Positions 1-11,536 of a stretch of DNA of 64,000 nucleotides are shown piece after piece. The notes under the pieces were generated by a model, which was not told where the DNA came from, searched no databases, and was given only the letters and a program-made list of their open reading frames with translations. The first letter of the stretch is position 1; every line of letters starts with the position of its first letter. Source of the stretch: Hofstenia miamia (lineage: Eukaryota > Xenacoelomorpha > Acoela); assembly GCA_004352715.1 (NCBI GenBank), contig SCFE01000093.1, positions 397,283-461,282 of the forward strand, read 5' to 3'. The position numbers were made by a program, and so were the translations under genes.

Positions 1-29
<29 letters not shown>
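1..29. repeat. (TA)n microsatellite
   Basis: Uninterrupted alternating TA at the window edge. It is followed to about 120 by AT-rich DNA with six spaced copies of CGCTT (in 50-116) and by an AGAAT/AGAATA run near 150-175. No gene is seen in 30-745. Confidence 0.9.
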
Positions 30-32
<3 letters not shown>

Positions 33-299
33 TGAATTATTCGCTTAATAAATTTTCGCTTTTTCAACTTTCACTTATCTCCGCTTACGCTTTTGTGCTA
101 TCGCTTATAACGCTTATGAATTTTAGGTTTACTATTTTCACTTTCCTTTAGAATAGAAAAGAATAGAATAGAATGGAAGAATATCTACTTAGAGTGCCAA
201 AAAAGTCAATAAAAATACTAATATAAAATAAGGTCAAAAAGAAATACCTAATTGCACAATATTCAAAAATTAAGGCAGACGTTTACATCAGGGATAGAA

Positions 300-360
300 T
301 TGGATCAGTCTAGCACAGAGGTCGGTTCGGGGAAGTTCAGGTCAGGTCGAGTTACTAAAC
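300..360. repeat. hAT-like GGTC-rich end fragment
   Basis: A GC-richer patch in AT-rich DNA, starting CAGAGGTCGGTTCGGGG and continuing with spaced GGTC units (GGTCAGGTCGAG). Short repeated GGTC/GGGTC units next to a CAG start are typical of terminal regions of non-autonomous hAT elements. The hAT transposase tail downstream makes this reasonable, but no matching opposite end was established. Confidence 0.3.
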
Positions 361-746
361 TTATGTTCGAGCCGAAATGATATGTTTAGATTTTACTTTC
401 AGACATTTTTACATGTAGTTTTTTCCCTGTTACACATCAGAGGAAGAAAAAATTAAGCATTCCTGACTTTTAGATATTGGTAAGTGGGTTTATGCATCAC
501 ATGCAAGAAGCTGTGAGCGCCTCCGCTCCAAACGCATTTGTTATTATTCTGGCTTTTATGTTGATGGTGATTTATTCCAAAATAGATTCTGGAATATGTC
601 AGCGCTCATATAGTATCACTTAATTGTGATTTGCGAAGTGAGTTCCAATGCTACTAGGATTGTGAGATTTCCGTTACCAATGACATCCTATTGGCTTACT
701 GGAAAATACATATAAAATAAATTGTATATGCTTGCACTTCAATTTC

Positions 747-957
747 ATTTAGCCCAAACGTGTGGTGGTGAATCAGAGAGAAACCTTTATCTCCTCAGGA
801 CTAACTGTGACAGACCATCGTTCAAGCTTAGATCCAGTAACAGCTGAGGCGTTAGAATTACTAAATTCCGATCTGGGAGTAGTGAATCAATCTTCGATAA
901 ATATCCTAGATTCGATTAATTTTAAAAATACTAATAAAATATCATTTACATGTATGT
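747..957 (+). pseudogene. hAT transposase C-terminal remnant
   Basis: The frame reads RETFISSGLTVTDHRSSLDP followed by VTAEALELLNSDLG. This resembles the hAT C-terminal dimerisation region (typically S-E-R-x-F-S-x-x-G-L-x-V-T ... R-x-x-L-x-P ... L-x-F-L). The conserved S-E-R is altered (NQRETF) and nothing of the catalytic core is visible upstream, so this is a fragment. A TCCCGGCCCCG patch at about 1162 may be the element's terminal region. Confidence 0.6.
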
Positions 958-2709
958 GAGTTTCATTTCAATATGAACTACTTTAAAATATTTAGGAAAT
1001 ATTATCATCAACTCGATTTAAACTCGATTGGGAATTTCATATCTCAGCCAAAACCGAGAGTANTGACTAACTTTTCTAACTGTAACTATATTGAAAATAG
1101 AGACCTGCGTACCACAGATTTTCATACCCACTCTCATACATTGGTCAATTTTTAATTCTTAGTCCCGGCCCCGTTTTGTGAGTTTTGTTCCCATACACCT
1201 ATTTCTGGACCCCGTAATGAAATTAAATGTACTGAAATTAGCCATTAGTAACTAAATTGGATACTGAATTGAAATATTACAAACATAGTAAAATTGCAAA
1301 TATATAAGAAAATAAATGTTATTTCAAATTGGTGCTGTATCGTGGTTGGTTTTTTGGTCTGAGATTCGTAGGACTCTAATTGGCAGGGTATATTTTGGTG
1401 TAAGAAGAATGTCGTTGCTTTGGTATTCTTGAGCGTATTTTTTTAGTGGACATCTTATGAATAGATTCATGATTCTATTGTGTTGTGTTGGTTGTTGTGT
1501 GAAAAAACTCATACAACAGCAGGCCTAAAATTTATTTCGTATGTAAAAAAGCAATTAGTGTATCATCTTCTGAATGTAGAAGACATTTCAAACACTGTAA
1601 AAGAAGGAAATATACGACATAACAAGATTGTTCTGATATTCAAATGAATAATAAATAATTGTAATTATTTTGGAATATGTGGGCTCAAAATAACATATGC
1701 ATTAGATTATTAAGGTTCATTTCATACGACGTCAAATATTTTAATAGTGGTGGTAGTTTGTATACTGTTATGTTTTGAAATCCAACTAAGTCGTCTTGTA
1801 TTACTTCTCTTGATGTATATTTAATATTAGCGTTAAAAGCAATGTGTAGTGTAGTGTACATACATGTAATATTTTTTAATAAACTACAAACTACACTAAT
1901 ACAAATATTAGGTTGAGTTGCAATGATTAAATGTTTTTTTACTTGGACTTAGCTAGGACCAGTGGTAAGAGTTGTCTTGAGGTTAAGGAAAACCCTATGG
2001 TATTAGTTCCCTTACCCCTAAGTTGACCTTCCTACCAGAAGCCAAATTTCACGTGAGGTCATTTTCAAAGTTGCCTTATCTCAACTTTGATATTAGCTGT
2101 AGTTTGGGATAAATTTTTTTGATGATATCAACATCTAACGTCAGAAGCTATTTTTGTATCTTTTTAGAAGAAAACTGCACTCATAATATCCAATGTTTAA
2201 TGTTTATGTATATTTTATAATTTCATAAACTATTTATAAAAATCTAATCTTTAACAAATTAACAGTGCAAGGAAACATGTTTCAAAATGTGGTCTATGCT
2301 AGGCCAATGAATAGGATTAACATCAATAGATGTGTTTCTCTTTTGCGCTTTTAAAGGAATTCTAAACTTAGAAATTAAGGTATTTTGAAACAAATGCATT
2401 TTAATACATTTCAAAATCAAAGCATATGGTTGAAATGTTTAAAGCTGTAAACCTGCTTGAATGGTATTAATTGTTGAATTTCAAAAATAACCTAAAATAA
2501 AATGTGCATGTATCCTTAAGTAGTAGGTATATTATTATTATCTAAGACTACACTGCATGCATTTAGTGTACAATTATTCAAGAGCAGTTTATAAACCATA
2601 TGCAACTTTGTCTATATGAAAAAATTAAATAGCACTATACTATATAAAGTTAGAGACTACAATCCATTGAAAATCTATATAAAATACATCTTTCTGTAAC
2701 TGTACAAAT
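958..2709. other. Non-coding AT-rich DNA
   Basis: Only short, unconvincing frames. Contains a single N at 1063 without a flanking duplication, and a denser stretch at 1950-2110 (TAGGACCAGTGGTAAGAG onward) with a short self-complementary pair (GTAAGAG... / ...CCCTTACC type) that I cannot identify. I see no host gene. Confidence 0.55.
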
Positions 2710-2938
2710 GCGGGCGTTATTTTACTTTAGAGTAACCACTTGGAATGACGTCATAAAATAATAATTGAACCCTAACCCTAACCCCAATCCCTTTCCCAAA
2801 ACTTAAAATTTTTTGCAAAAAAATTATCAACATGATGAAATGCAATACAAATGCAATGGTAGGGGTGTAGGGTTAGGGTTCAATTATTATTTTATGACGT
2901 CACTTGAAGTGGGTCCTCTAACGTAAAAAAACGCGCAA
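2710..2938. mobile_element. Inverted-repeat MITE-like element with telomere-like units
   Basis: Two imperfect inverted arms of about 75 bp. The inner core of each arm (2747-2780 and 2869-2902) is nearly perfect, from TGACGTCATAAAATAATAAT through TGAACCCTAACCCTA. The outer parts (GCGGGCGTTATTTTAC versus the complement GCGCGTTTTTTTAC) are diverged. The spacer of about 85 bp is AT-rich and non-coding. The CCCTAA units are the metazoan telomere motif but only 2 to 3 copies are present. I could not define a target-site duplication. Confidence 0.6.
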
Positions 2939-4779
2939 AGGCGAATATTAAGATCAACTACTTCTTTCTAAATGTCGTTTTCAGCGGTTGAAAGATGCTT
3001 AGTTTTCACCCAGCCGTTTTTGGTGCATCAGGGTATATTTGAGGTCAAGCATTTGTGAAGGTTGCACAAAGAGTTCGAATTTGCTCAGACGTAATTGAAT
3101 CACATGGTTATTGATAGAATTCTCGTTGGTGCCCTATTTGCTGCATCTTTAACATTGTATTTGAACAACTTTCATTGATGTTTCGAGACTTGATATCCTG
3201 TATTTAGTGAAAATTTTAAATAGAGTTCTTGTTGGTGCTCTTCACAGTATTCACCAAAACTTTATTCTTCAATTGAAATCATTGATATGAAAATCGAAAT
3301 CAATTCAATTGATTTGATACTAACATGACAACACAAATTTAGATTAATATCAACTGCAACCCTGTTCAGCAGATTAAACCGGTGTTGTAATTGTTAGCTA
3401 ATCCTTTTGTACATAAACGCATTATTTTAGGAAGAATAAAAACAATCAACAAGTTAACTAAATTTTAATTTGATATGTCGTTTTATGCTAATTTTTGAAC
3501 TATTTAAAAATGGTACTTCAAATTTGAATTTCAATTGCTCCGACAATATTGCACGAATAATTAAATGTTACATATCAAAATTCAACCATATTCTAACCAA
3601 CCCTCCTCCCCCAACCCTATTACATTTTTCATTATAACTCAAAAACTTGTGGTGCTCTCTTCATGAGACTTGGTGAATTTTTCCTAGTTTATTAGGCATC
3701 CTAATTAAGATTTTGCAAGCATCTGCTTATTTTATCTATGGTATTTTTTTTCACTTGGGATATAGTCTTAAAATTTTTGCAAAACCATCATATTATTAGC
3801 TTGAAAGAACTATCTAAAATAATTATTTGTGAAAATGAATTCTAATGACTTCCAGCACTTCCAAATCCTAATATCAAAATTAAATTTATTTTAAAAAATA
3901 GCCTACATTTTTAGAATTGATCACGCCATCCAAACTAATGATGGCATCAAACTCTGAACATTGCAAAGCATATGAGTCCAAAGTTTCGCATTAATATAAT
4001 AATTATCAAATCCATGCATTCTCAAGAAAATATAAAATGCAAATCGCACCAAAATCTAGCAATTATTTCCTTTGAATAAAGGCAACACTACAATGCGTAC
4101 TGTTTTAAATTGCAGAAAGATTTCGTGACGGCATAAAAATGCAAACCAATTTAGAGCAATTGCTAAATATATTTTATGCCATGTATTAAAATAGCACGCG
4201 AATTCAATTTTCGTACGCCATCGCACGACAGAAATACTTCGTAGCAAGAAATATTTCGTGCAATGAGTTTTTTTAGTTATACCAAGATTAAATTTTTATA
4301 TAAAACGTGGACTTTCGTACTTGATGTTTCATGTATACAGCCAAAGCAGGTAAAGGCTGTAGTCATTGATTTGTGGTGATTTCGTCGAAGATATTATCAA
4401 TAATATTTCATAAAAACACCAGATACTCTGCCAACGTTGACAAATACTGTCAAAACAAAGATTTCATTCACGTTCTCATCAGTGCATGCTAAGGCAATTG
4501 GGCAGAAGACTTACAGTTGGAGTGCATGGTATAGCACAGCATTATACTCGCCTATGCACGTGTTGAGTGGCATACAATGTCACTGGATTAGATTGAACTA
4601 ATAGCAGTTATAAGTTTAAACCATTATTCTCTGCATATTTTGTGCCATATATTCGATTAGTTTGTACTATAGTTGCAAGATTTACAGTGCAATGAACTGA
4701 ATATCATGTTTAAATCACCTTGACAGATTTTGCTATATATGTGGAAAATTTACGCCTTTTTCTCAGAAACAGAATTTAC
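2939..4779. other. Non-coding AT-rich DNA
   Basis: No supported gene. The short minus-strand frame at 4056-4247 has no recognisable motif. A phrase close to AGAGTTCTTGTTGGTGCTC occurs twice (near 3118 and 3222), a weak direct repeat. Confidence 0.5.
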
Positions 4780-6030
4780 CAAAACAGTTAAAGTGGCATA
4801 TAACTGTTGTAAAAACTGTTATGTTGGCGTAACTCAATGGGGGAATGGTAAAACTAAAAGAATGCTGTTTGCTGTGCGAATTGTATGGCGGGAGCCAACT
4901 AACCATATTTCGGATTGCTACTTCTGCCTAACAAAAGTTTCTGGTCATTCAAAACGCACAAGTCAAGCATTGAATATCCTAATTGCCCTTTAGCATTGCG
5001 CCCTGTAACACACTCCTTCAAGAATATTCCCATCCCTATTCCTCCTCCTGTTTCTGATCGTGAATGTAGTGAAAGTTTACCAACATCACAAAGCTCTGCA
5101 AGCAGCGTTTCAGCATTTGATGAAGAACCTTGTTCAGACAAAACCACTGGAATTCCTCGTTTATTGGATCAAGGTGACTTAAATGATTTGGTTCGAGACT
5201 TGGGATTAACCAAAGAAAAATCGGAACTTCTTGCCTCAAGATTAGAACAATGGAATCTTTTGACAAAAAGAGTGAAAAGTTCTTATTTCCTCTCAAGACA
5301 CATGCTTCTTCGAAATTGTTTTTCTGTGCAAGACAATTTTACATTTCCCTGAAGAGTGGAGGCTATTCGTTGATTCCAGCAAGTCAAACTTAAAAGCTGT
5401 GTTGCTGCATAACGGAAGCCAAAAGCCCTCCATAGAATTAGTTCACTCCACTGGAATAAAAAAACCTACACTACAATAGAATTACTATTGTGTTTGCTAA
5501 AATATACTGACTTCAATTGGTATATTTGTGGAGATCTAAAAATGATTGGCGTTCTTCTTGCCATGCAAATGGTCTACATAAAGCACCAGTGCATTTTGTG
5601 TCTATGGGACAGCAGAGATTATCAGCAGCACTACATCAAAAAGGTATGACCTCCACGTTCAGACAGGAAGGTTTAATATCAAGTAAAACCCTCTCGTCGA
5701 CCCAATCAAAATATATTTACCTCCCATGCATAGTAAACTGAACTTGTTCAAGAATTTTGTGAAAGCTATGGATCAACACGGAACTGGACTTTTATACTTG
5801 CAACGAAAATTTCCTGAAAAAACTGAAGCTAATGTGAAAGCTGGAATTTTTATCGGACCTGAAATTCTCAAATTAATGAACGACAAAGGGTTTTGTGTAG
5901 TTTTGAATCCTTTGCAGCTAGCAACACTTTCACAAAGAAATCACGGAAATGGAAAAACCAATATCAGGGAAGAGTAACGGAAAATATAATTGCAGATTAC
6001 TGCTGGTTTTGTTAACTATGGTTATCAATG
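4780..6030 (+). pseudogene. Broken copy of a dispersed repeat-family protein (WREP...DCYFCL family)
   Basis: Successive pieces in shifting frames follow the order of a protein family I remember as present in very many copies in Hydra, spiders and other invertebrates: CYVGVTQWGNGKTKR, IVWREPTNHISDCYFCLTKV (to about 4935), then YPNCPLALRPVTHSF, RLLDQGDLNDLVRDLGLTKE and LEQWNLLTK (4950-5270), WRLFVDSSKSNLKAVLLHNG (about 5358-5420), LVDPIKIYLPPMHSKLNL, FKNFVKAMDQHGTGLLYLQR and GIFIGPEILKLMN (5690-5890), and finally YQGRVTENIIADYCW (about 5950-6000). Frame changes, stops and an apparent deletion before the last piece show it is dead. Such copies are probably mobile-element cargo or a lineage-expanded element protein. 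The biochemical function of the family is unknown to me. Confidence 0.65.
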
Positions 6031-6292
6031 TTCGTAACGTAGTACATTTAAATATCATGAAATATTATAGCGTCCATGTATTCACATTTCTGAAATATTC
6101 ACCTTCAATATATATTTAAGTGTAAGTATACTTAACTTCGAAGCATTTGAAACATCTAACGGAAGTAAAAATTTAGACCGGTTTCGATTGCTAGGAGTCA
6201 TTATCAATCTTAATAATGCAGTAAAGAAAAATTTAAATTAAAAATTTTTTTTCAAATATATAGCATGCACTATGAATTAAAATTATAGAGGC

Positions 6293-6293
<1 letters not shown>

Positions 6294-6336
<43 letters not shown>
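6294..6336. repeat. (TA)n microsatellite
   Basis: About 43 bp of alternating TA followed by a (TTTA)n-like stretch to 6375. Confidence 0.9.
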
Positions 6337-6339
<3 letters not shown>

Positions 6340-6469
6340 TATTGATTTATTTATATATTTATTTATTTATATAATTTATTTTTCTATGTTTGCATCTTCA
6401 ATAAAAATTTGTTCAGCAACTTTGTGATACAACTAAGATCAAAACATCAACCTCGGCGAGTTAAATTTT

Positions 6470-6910
6470 AAAAATCCTATGGCGACCCCTAACACACAGA
6501 GCGTTGTCTGATCAGCGGCGAAGGCTGAATTTCTGTTGAGAGTGTTGACTTTCTCTCGATTTGGCCAACCAAGGCCTTTGACCTATCCCTAGGGTAGACG
6601 AAAGAGTTATTCCTGATATAACTCCCTATCAGTGGCACTCAGCTCACAAACCAGTAGCAATTTTTCTGGCAGTTTGCAACTGCATCGCGGTCTATCCATC
6701 ACAAATTAAACAGACAGACTTCATTAACATCACCGCCCCATGTGCACAAAGTATAAACGACAGCACCTTCATCACTCTATTGTTTGACATCCTCTCCAGG
6801 TATGGGTTTCTGTAGAGTGATGCGCCCTCTAAAAAATTGGCGTTAGCCGCGCGAAAGCTAGCTTACTAAGACGTTTGAACGCACTGCGCTTTGCGGTTCC
6901 ATACTGCACA
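6470..6910. other. GC-richer block of unknown nature
   Basis: Base composition is clearly higher in G+C than the flanks, with phrases such as GTCTGATCAGCGGCGAAGG, GGCCAACCAAGGCCTTTGAC and GCGTTAGCCGCGCGAAAGC. No long open frame, no recognisable RNA fold and no terminal repeat were found. It could be a SINE or a conserved non-coding piece; I cannot say which. Confidence 0.35.
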
Positions 6911-9299
6911 TGGATTTTTCGGACACCCTGTGCTTTTCAGAAAATGCTTTAATGCGTGGTAGATGGTTTGAATAATAAACAAAATTGATGAAAACCTTCC
7001 AAGGTAAAATGGGAATTGAATTGACACATTTGATATCATATCAAATTGAATAAAATTTCGCTATATCTACCTACATGTATATATCTATATCCAATACATG
7101 CAGAGTCGCTAGAGACATATCATTTCGTATCACGCAAAGAATTATGAAATATAAGATTTTCATTTTTAAAATAGAGATTTTGCATTTCAAATAAATGAAA
7201 ATCATTTCGCTAAATTGGCATTTAAATATTGATATTTGGTTGAATAATAGGAATAAATTATTCACAATTTCGTATTAAATCTTTTTCTACAAGAAACTCA
7301 GCTTTGAGGAAAATTCTGCTAAATAATTTTATAGAACAATGAGATCTTTCAATTTTAAACATTTTATTTTAAAAATAACAAAGTTTTAAGCAAAGGGTCA
7401 AATGTTTGAATTTCTCGAATTGTAAGAAATAGAAGAATTAATATTGGATTTGATGGCTGGTAGCAAGTGACCTTGAATGAGTCACATACTGAGTACTTAG
7501 TTGCTAATTCTCTCATGGGAATGTCGGAGCAATAGATGGGGTGCATCAGCTACTTGAACTGGGGCGGCATACTGTACATATACAGTGTGCGCGTCAATGC
7601 AATTCGCATATGCAGCTACCAGAGTATCATGAGCACAAAAAGAACCTGTTGTAAGCCGTCTACTCTGTTACCATGCCAAATTTTTATACTTGCTCCAGGA
7701 TTATAATCACCTTCAACTACTTTACATATATTTAAGGCGGGACTGTACACGTATAAAATTGCTAACGTTTACTTTATATATACCAATATTAAGTGTATAC
7801 CTATGTATACTTTTTTATCGGCAAAGATCAGCCTTAAACTAAACACACTTGTACTCATCCGTCATAGGCCCAAAATGACAACCCTTTTCACAAATCAGAA
7901 TAAATCCTGTGCTAATGTGGTCCTGTTATTTATCCGAAAGCACATACCTAATCCTTCACCTGATTATGAAATTGATGGCTGCTGCCCACTAGTGGCTTGT
8001 TATCATTATTATGCGTATACTATACATGTATACTATACGTATACACTGTATACCATCTAAGTGGTATACGTATATCGTCCGTACACTACATATATTAGAA
8101 TATCAAAAAAAAATCGCATATTTTATTAAAATGATTTAATATTGACAATAGAAATAAAAAGATAATTAATTGTGTGCACAAATTTCTTAATGAAAATTAT
8201 TTGTATGATAATTTGTATCGTGTTTTCATATTTTGATAGCAAGAAATTTAGCTTAACTTTATAGCAACAATAAGCCAAAAAAATTCAGAGTATTTTGATA
8301 TTTAATTTTTTAAGGATTAAGTAAAATTCAATTTCCAATGAAATAATTAAAGAAATTGAATTAAATTGAAAATATTCAATAACAAACGTCTCTAAAATAA
8401 TCGAAGAAATTATTTGCAATTGATATATTTCTTTTGATAAAAACTTCACTGCATTATAGTGAGCTAACATTACAAAACATATTGAAATAAAGACCCTGCA
8501 TGAACATCCAGAAAAAACAATACTGGTGGGATGAGGACCAAATCTTCAATTTGATCCTTTAGCAAAGTGCTAAATTTTTGGCATTGTATCTGAACTATTA
8601 TGTTTCCGGCAGAGCCTTAAATTGAGTATGTGATAGGACCAGCAAGACCTGGGATAATTCTCTGGGAATATGAGAAAGCAAATATCGCACTGGGAGAAAA
8701 TGTCTGTTCACTAGAGTTGTAAATGGGCTAGGTTTCCAGACAAACCAGACATGAATGGGACTGGGATGACGATACACTTCATGAAATTGAACTTCCACTG
8801 TTTTCATCGCACATATTCTGAACTTCTCAGGGTTATTTTCTATTCGATTATCACCTAAAAATTTGCCAGTAAAAATATTCACAGCTTAGAATTAGAATTT
8901 ATTAAATAAAATCAGAAAATTACATCTGGCTTACAAATAAACAAACTAAAATATCTGTCTGGAAACATATTTAAAAATGTCCGGAAGGCTTGGAGATCTG
9001 TTCCTGGCTTTCTTTCACGTAGGCGTTCTGTCGCGTAACTTTCTCGCTTGGGTATAATTTCTTTTAGGGAATGATCAGTGTAATTTGATACTTTGTTGTA
9101 CAGTGCCGCATAATGAAACAACGATGTCTAAGCAAGGAATGAATTGAGCTATGATATTATAATTGATGATTTTATCAAGGATACATAGTCTATATTCCTC
9201 CTCCTCAAACAGTAATGCAGTAAGTCAACTGAGGATGAAAGAGGCATTTATATAATTTTGGGGCATCAGAAAAAGAAACAGTGAATGAAAGAAGCTTCT
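6911..9299. other. Non-coding DNA with short uncharacterised frames
   Basis: No host gene supported. Around 7985-8090 there is a GTATAC/GTATAT-rich stretch made of short palindromes. Minus-strand frames at 8598-8882 and 8912-9121 lie just downstream of a minus-strand RT relic and may be decayed 3-prime sequence of that element; neither carries a motif I know. Confidence 0.45.
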
Positions 9300-9535
9300 A
9301 AATGAGGTAAAAAATTCTGGTAAGTTTCTTGCTTAGATGATCAACATGGTATTTGAAATAAAGTTTGTTATCTAGAATAATTCCAATTAAGGTGATGCTA
9401 TTCCGTCGTGTGATGGACGAAACTGTACACGTAGGGGTTAATTGGCATTTCATGCTTGCGATTGAATGAAATGAAAATTTCTTAGGATTCTTTCCTTAAC
9501 ACCAATTTTGAATTTCTGGACTTACTTAATCCTTG
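9300..9535 (-). pseudogene. Non-LTR retrotransposon RT remnant (antisense)
   Basis: The complement reads ITLIGIILDNKLYFKYHVDH followed by LSKKLTRIFYLI. This matches the region after the RT palm in Jockey/CR1-type elements (usually L-G-V-x-I-D-x-x-L-x-W-x-x-H-I). Upstream minus-strand sequence to 9783 is open but unrecognised. Surrounding stops show decay. Confidence 0.55.
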
Positions 9536-10009
9536 TTGCAGTTGAGAAGTGACCATTTTAAAAATTCAACGGGGTATTTTCTAGAAATTTCAAATTTTTC
9601 ATTTTTGAGTTGTATAAAAATTCTCCAGTAAAATATTCCGCATCTTCTAGACATACTAAGAAAATCAAAGCCTATATATCTAGTATGCCATAGCTTTTCA
9701 AGGCGCATCCATTCCGCAAGGCCAAAACGCTGCAATTTTTCTTCAGATAAATAATTCCCTTTGTCAATTTCATTCATTTTCACACAACAATTAATCTATA
9801 TGCTCCTTCTACTTCTGTCAAATATGAATTAAAGTCTCTCTTCTGAAACTTTTTCGTTAACAAATTCCAGTTCTTGCCCATCATTTTTGTTTGCTGTTGT
9901 TCTAAGTTTCGTATAGCTAGCAGTCTAAACTTTTACTAATTTCTTTCACTCTTCTGTTTTTGTATGATACTACAATATAATCTATTATTATTATTATTAT
10001 TTTTGGAGA

Positions 10010-11225
10010 CATTGAAAAAGTCAGATACAACACCTTTGTATAAAAATGGAGATCGCCTCATTGCTAAAATTAACGCACCCTCTTAGTAAATGATTCGAAA
10101 AATTATTGCACAGTCAAATCAATCAATACCTTGCATCTAAACAATATGGCTTCCGCGCTAAGTATAGTTGAAGTGATGTAATTATTTCAATTACTGAGAA
10201 ATATCCTCATATAAATCTCAAAATAAATCCAGTTGCATAGCTGGAAATTTTGACTATTAAACTTAAAAATTACGGATTTCAACAAAAGTCAATTAAGTTA
10301 TTTATGAGTTATTTAGAAAATAATGAATAATTTGAAATCTAATTATATTAAAACTGATCGAGGAGTGCTTCAAGGTACAGTACTAGGGACAATTTTATTT
10401 GCAATATATGTAAATGATATAATTTAGCAGGAAAAATAGTGAAAATATCAATTTGATGATGATACTTGCCTCATAAATACAGATAATAATGCATTTAGAG
10501 CGACAAAAATTTACAAAGTGATGTTGAAGATCTTTCTAGGTATTTCTCATCCAATCAATTAAAAATTAATATTAAAAAAACACAATTCATTACATCCCCC
10601 CAATTCCGTAGAGAAATATCAAACAAGATCGAATAAATTGATAATAGTGATCATGTTACATATTTAGGCGTTGATATTGATAAAACTTTAAAATTTAATA
10701 AACTTTTTCTAAAAAGTTACAAAAAAATGTCTTCTGGCGTTAGATACTTACATCACCTTAGAATTTTAGATTATCACGTTCAATTATTGCATGCAATTTG
10801 TTTATCGCATTTACATTATTGTTCAACTTCATTTATTGATTTTAATACAAAAACCCGGTATTATTATCAAAAACTTTTAATTGCTCATTAAAAACATTAA
10901 ATTTTGCTCGTAAGCTTGATCACGTTAGTGAATGCAGAAGAAAGTATAATATATTATCCCCATAATATCAAATACAATAATATGCAACTTCAATTTTATT
11001 TAAGTATATATATGGCCGAGAATCAATTTTTTTTCTTGATAATTACTTAAAAGTAAATCCACGATCACATACATTTATTTGCAGAATATTTCCTAGCCTA
11101 GTTTTCATCCATCAGCCTCTAATATTTGGAATGATTTAGAAAATGAGACTAGAATAGAAAAAAATTACAAAAAGTTTAGAAAAAAATTAAAAATTGTACT
11201 TTTGCATCGACAAAATACAGTCTAA
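10010..11225 (+). pseudogene. Non-LTR retrotransposon reverse-transcriptase relic
   Basis: Several frames together trace an RT domain in the correct order: a TPLYKNGDRLIAK-like start, QYGFRAKYS, LKNYGFQQKSIKLFMSYLEN, GVLQGTVLGTILFAIYVNDI (about 10362-10421), FDDDTCLI for the catalytic F-x-D-D box (about 10450), LKINIKKTQFI, VTYLGVDIDKTLKF and LLHAICLSHLHYCSTSF. In-frame stops and frameshifts kill it. The order resembles Jockey/CR1-like elements. It ends about 65 bp before the first codon of otopetrin-like gene A, so it may lie in the 5-prime flank or promoter of that gene. Confidence 0.75.
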
Positions 11226-11290
11226 CTTGATAAACAAGCAATTTTAGCTTTTGTCTTAATAGTTGTCAACAATGTTGCCCTCATTTAGGA

Positions 11291-11536
11291 ATGAAAGAAG
11301 ACATAAATTCCTCAAACATTTCCAAAACGTGGCGACTTGGATGTCTTATCTATGGATTAATATCATCTTTATTTGGATTTTCTTTAAAGATCATCTCAGA
11401 ACTCACACAATCTCACATACAAACATTGAAGAGCTTGTCGCATTTTTATGGCGTCTACATGTACACGACATCAGTAGCGCTAATTTCAGTTTTATTCATT
11501 TTTGCCTGGAAGCAAAGTAAATCCACGAACTTTAAA
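11291..11536 (+). CDS. Gene A coding exon 1
   Basis: Codes for residues 1-82 (MKEDINSSNISKTW...), with TM1 around RLGCLIYGLISSLFGFSLKI and TM2 around YGVYMYTTSVALISVLFIF. It ends at AAA before donor GTAAGA (phase 0). The ATG lies two bases after an AG preceded by a pyrimidine-containing stretch, so this exon may begin at 11289. A longer overlapping frame starting at 11263 is a shadow. Confidence 0.85.

Noticed and set aside
2768-2880. Interstitial telomere or chromosome end
   Set aside because: Only two to three CCCTAA units per arm, in inverted orientation inside a small element.
11263-11520. 85-codon frame overlapping gene A exon 1
   Set aside because: It is a shadow in another frame; the 11291 frame encodes the conserved membrane segments and matches gene B.
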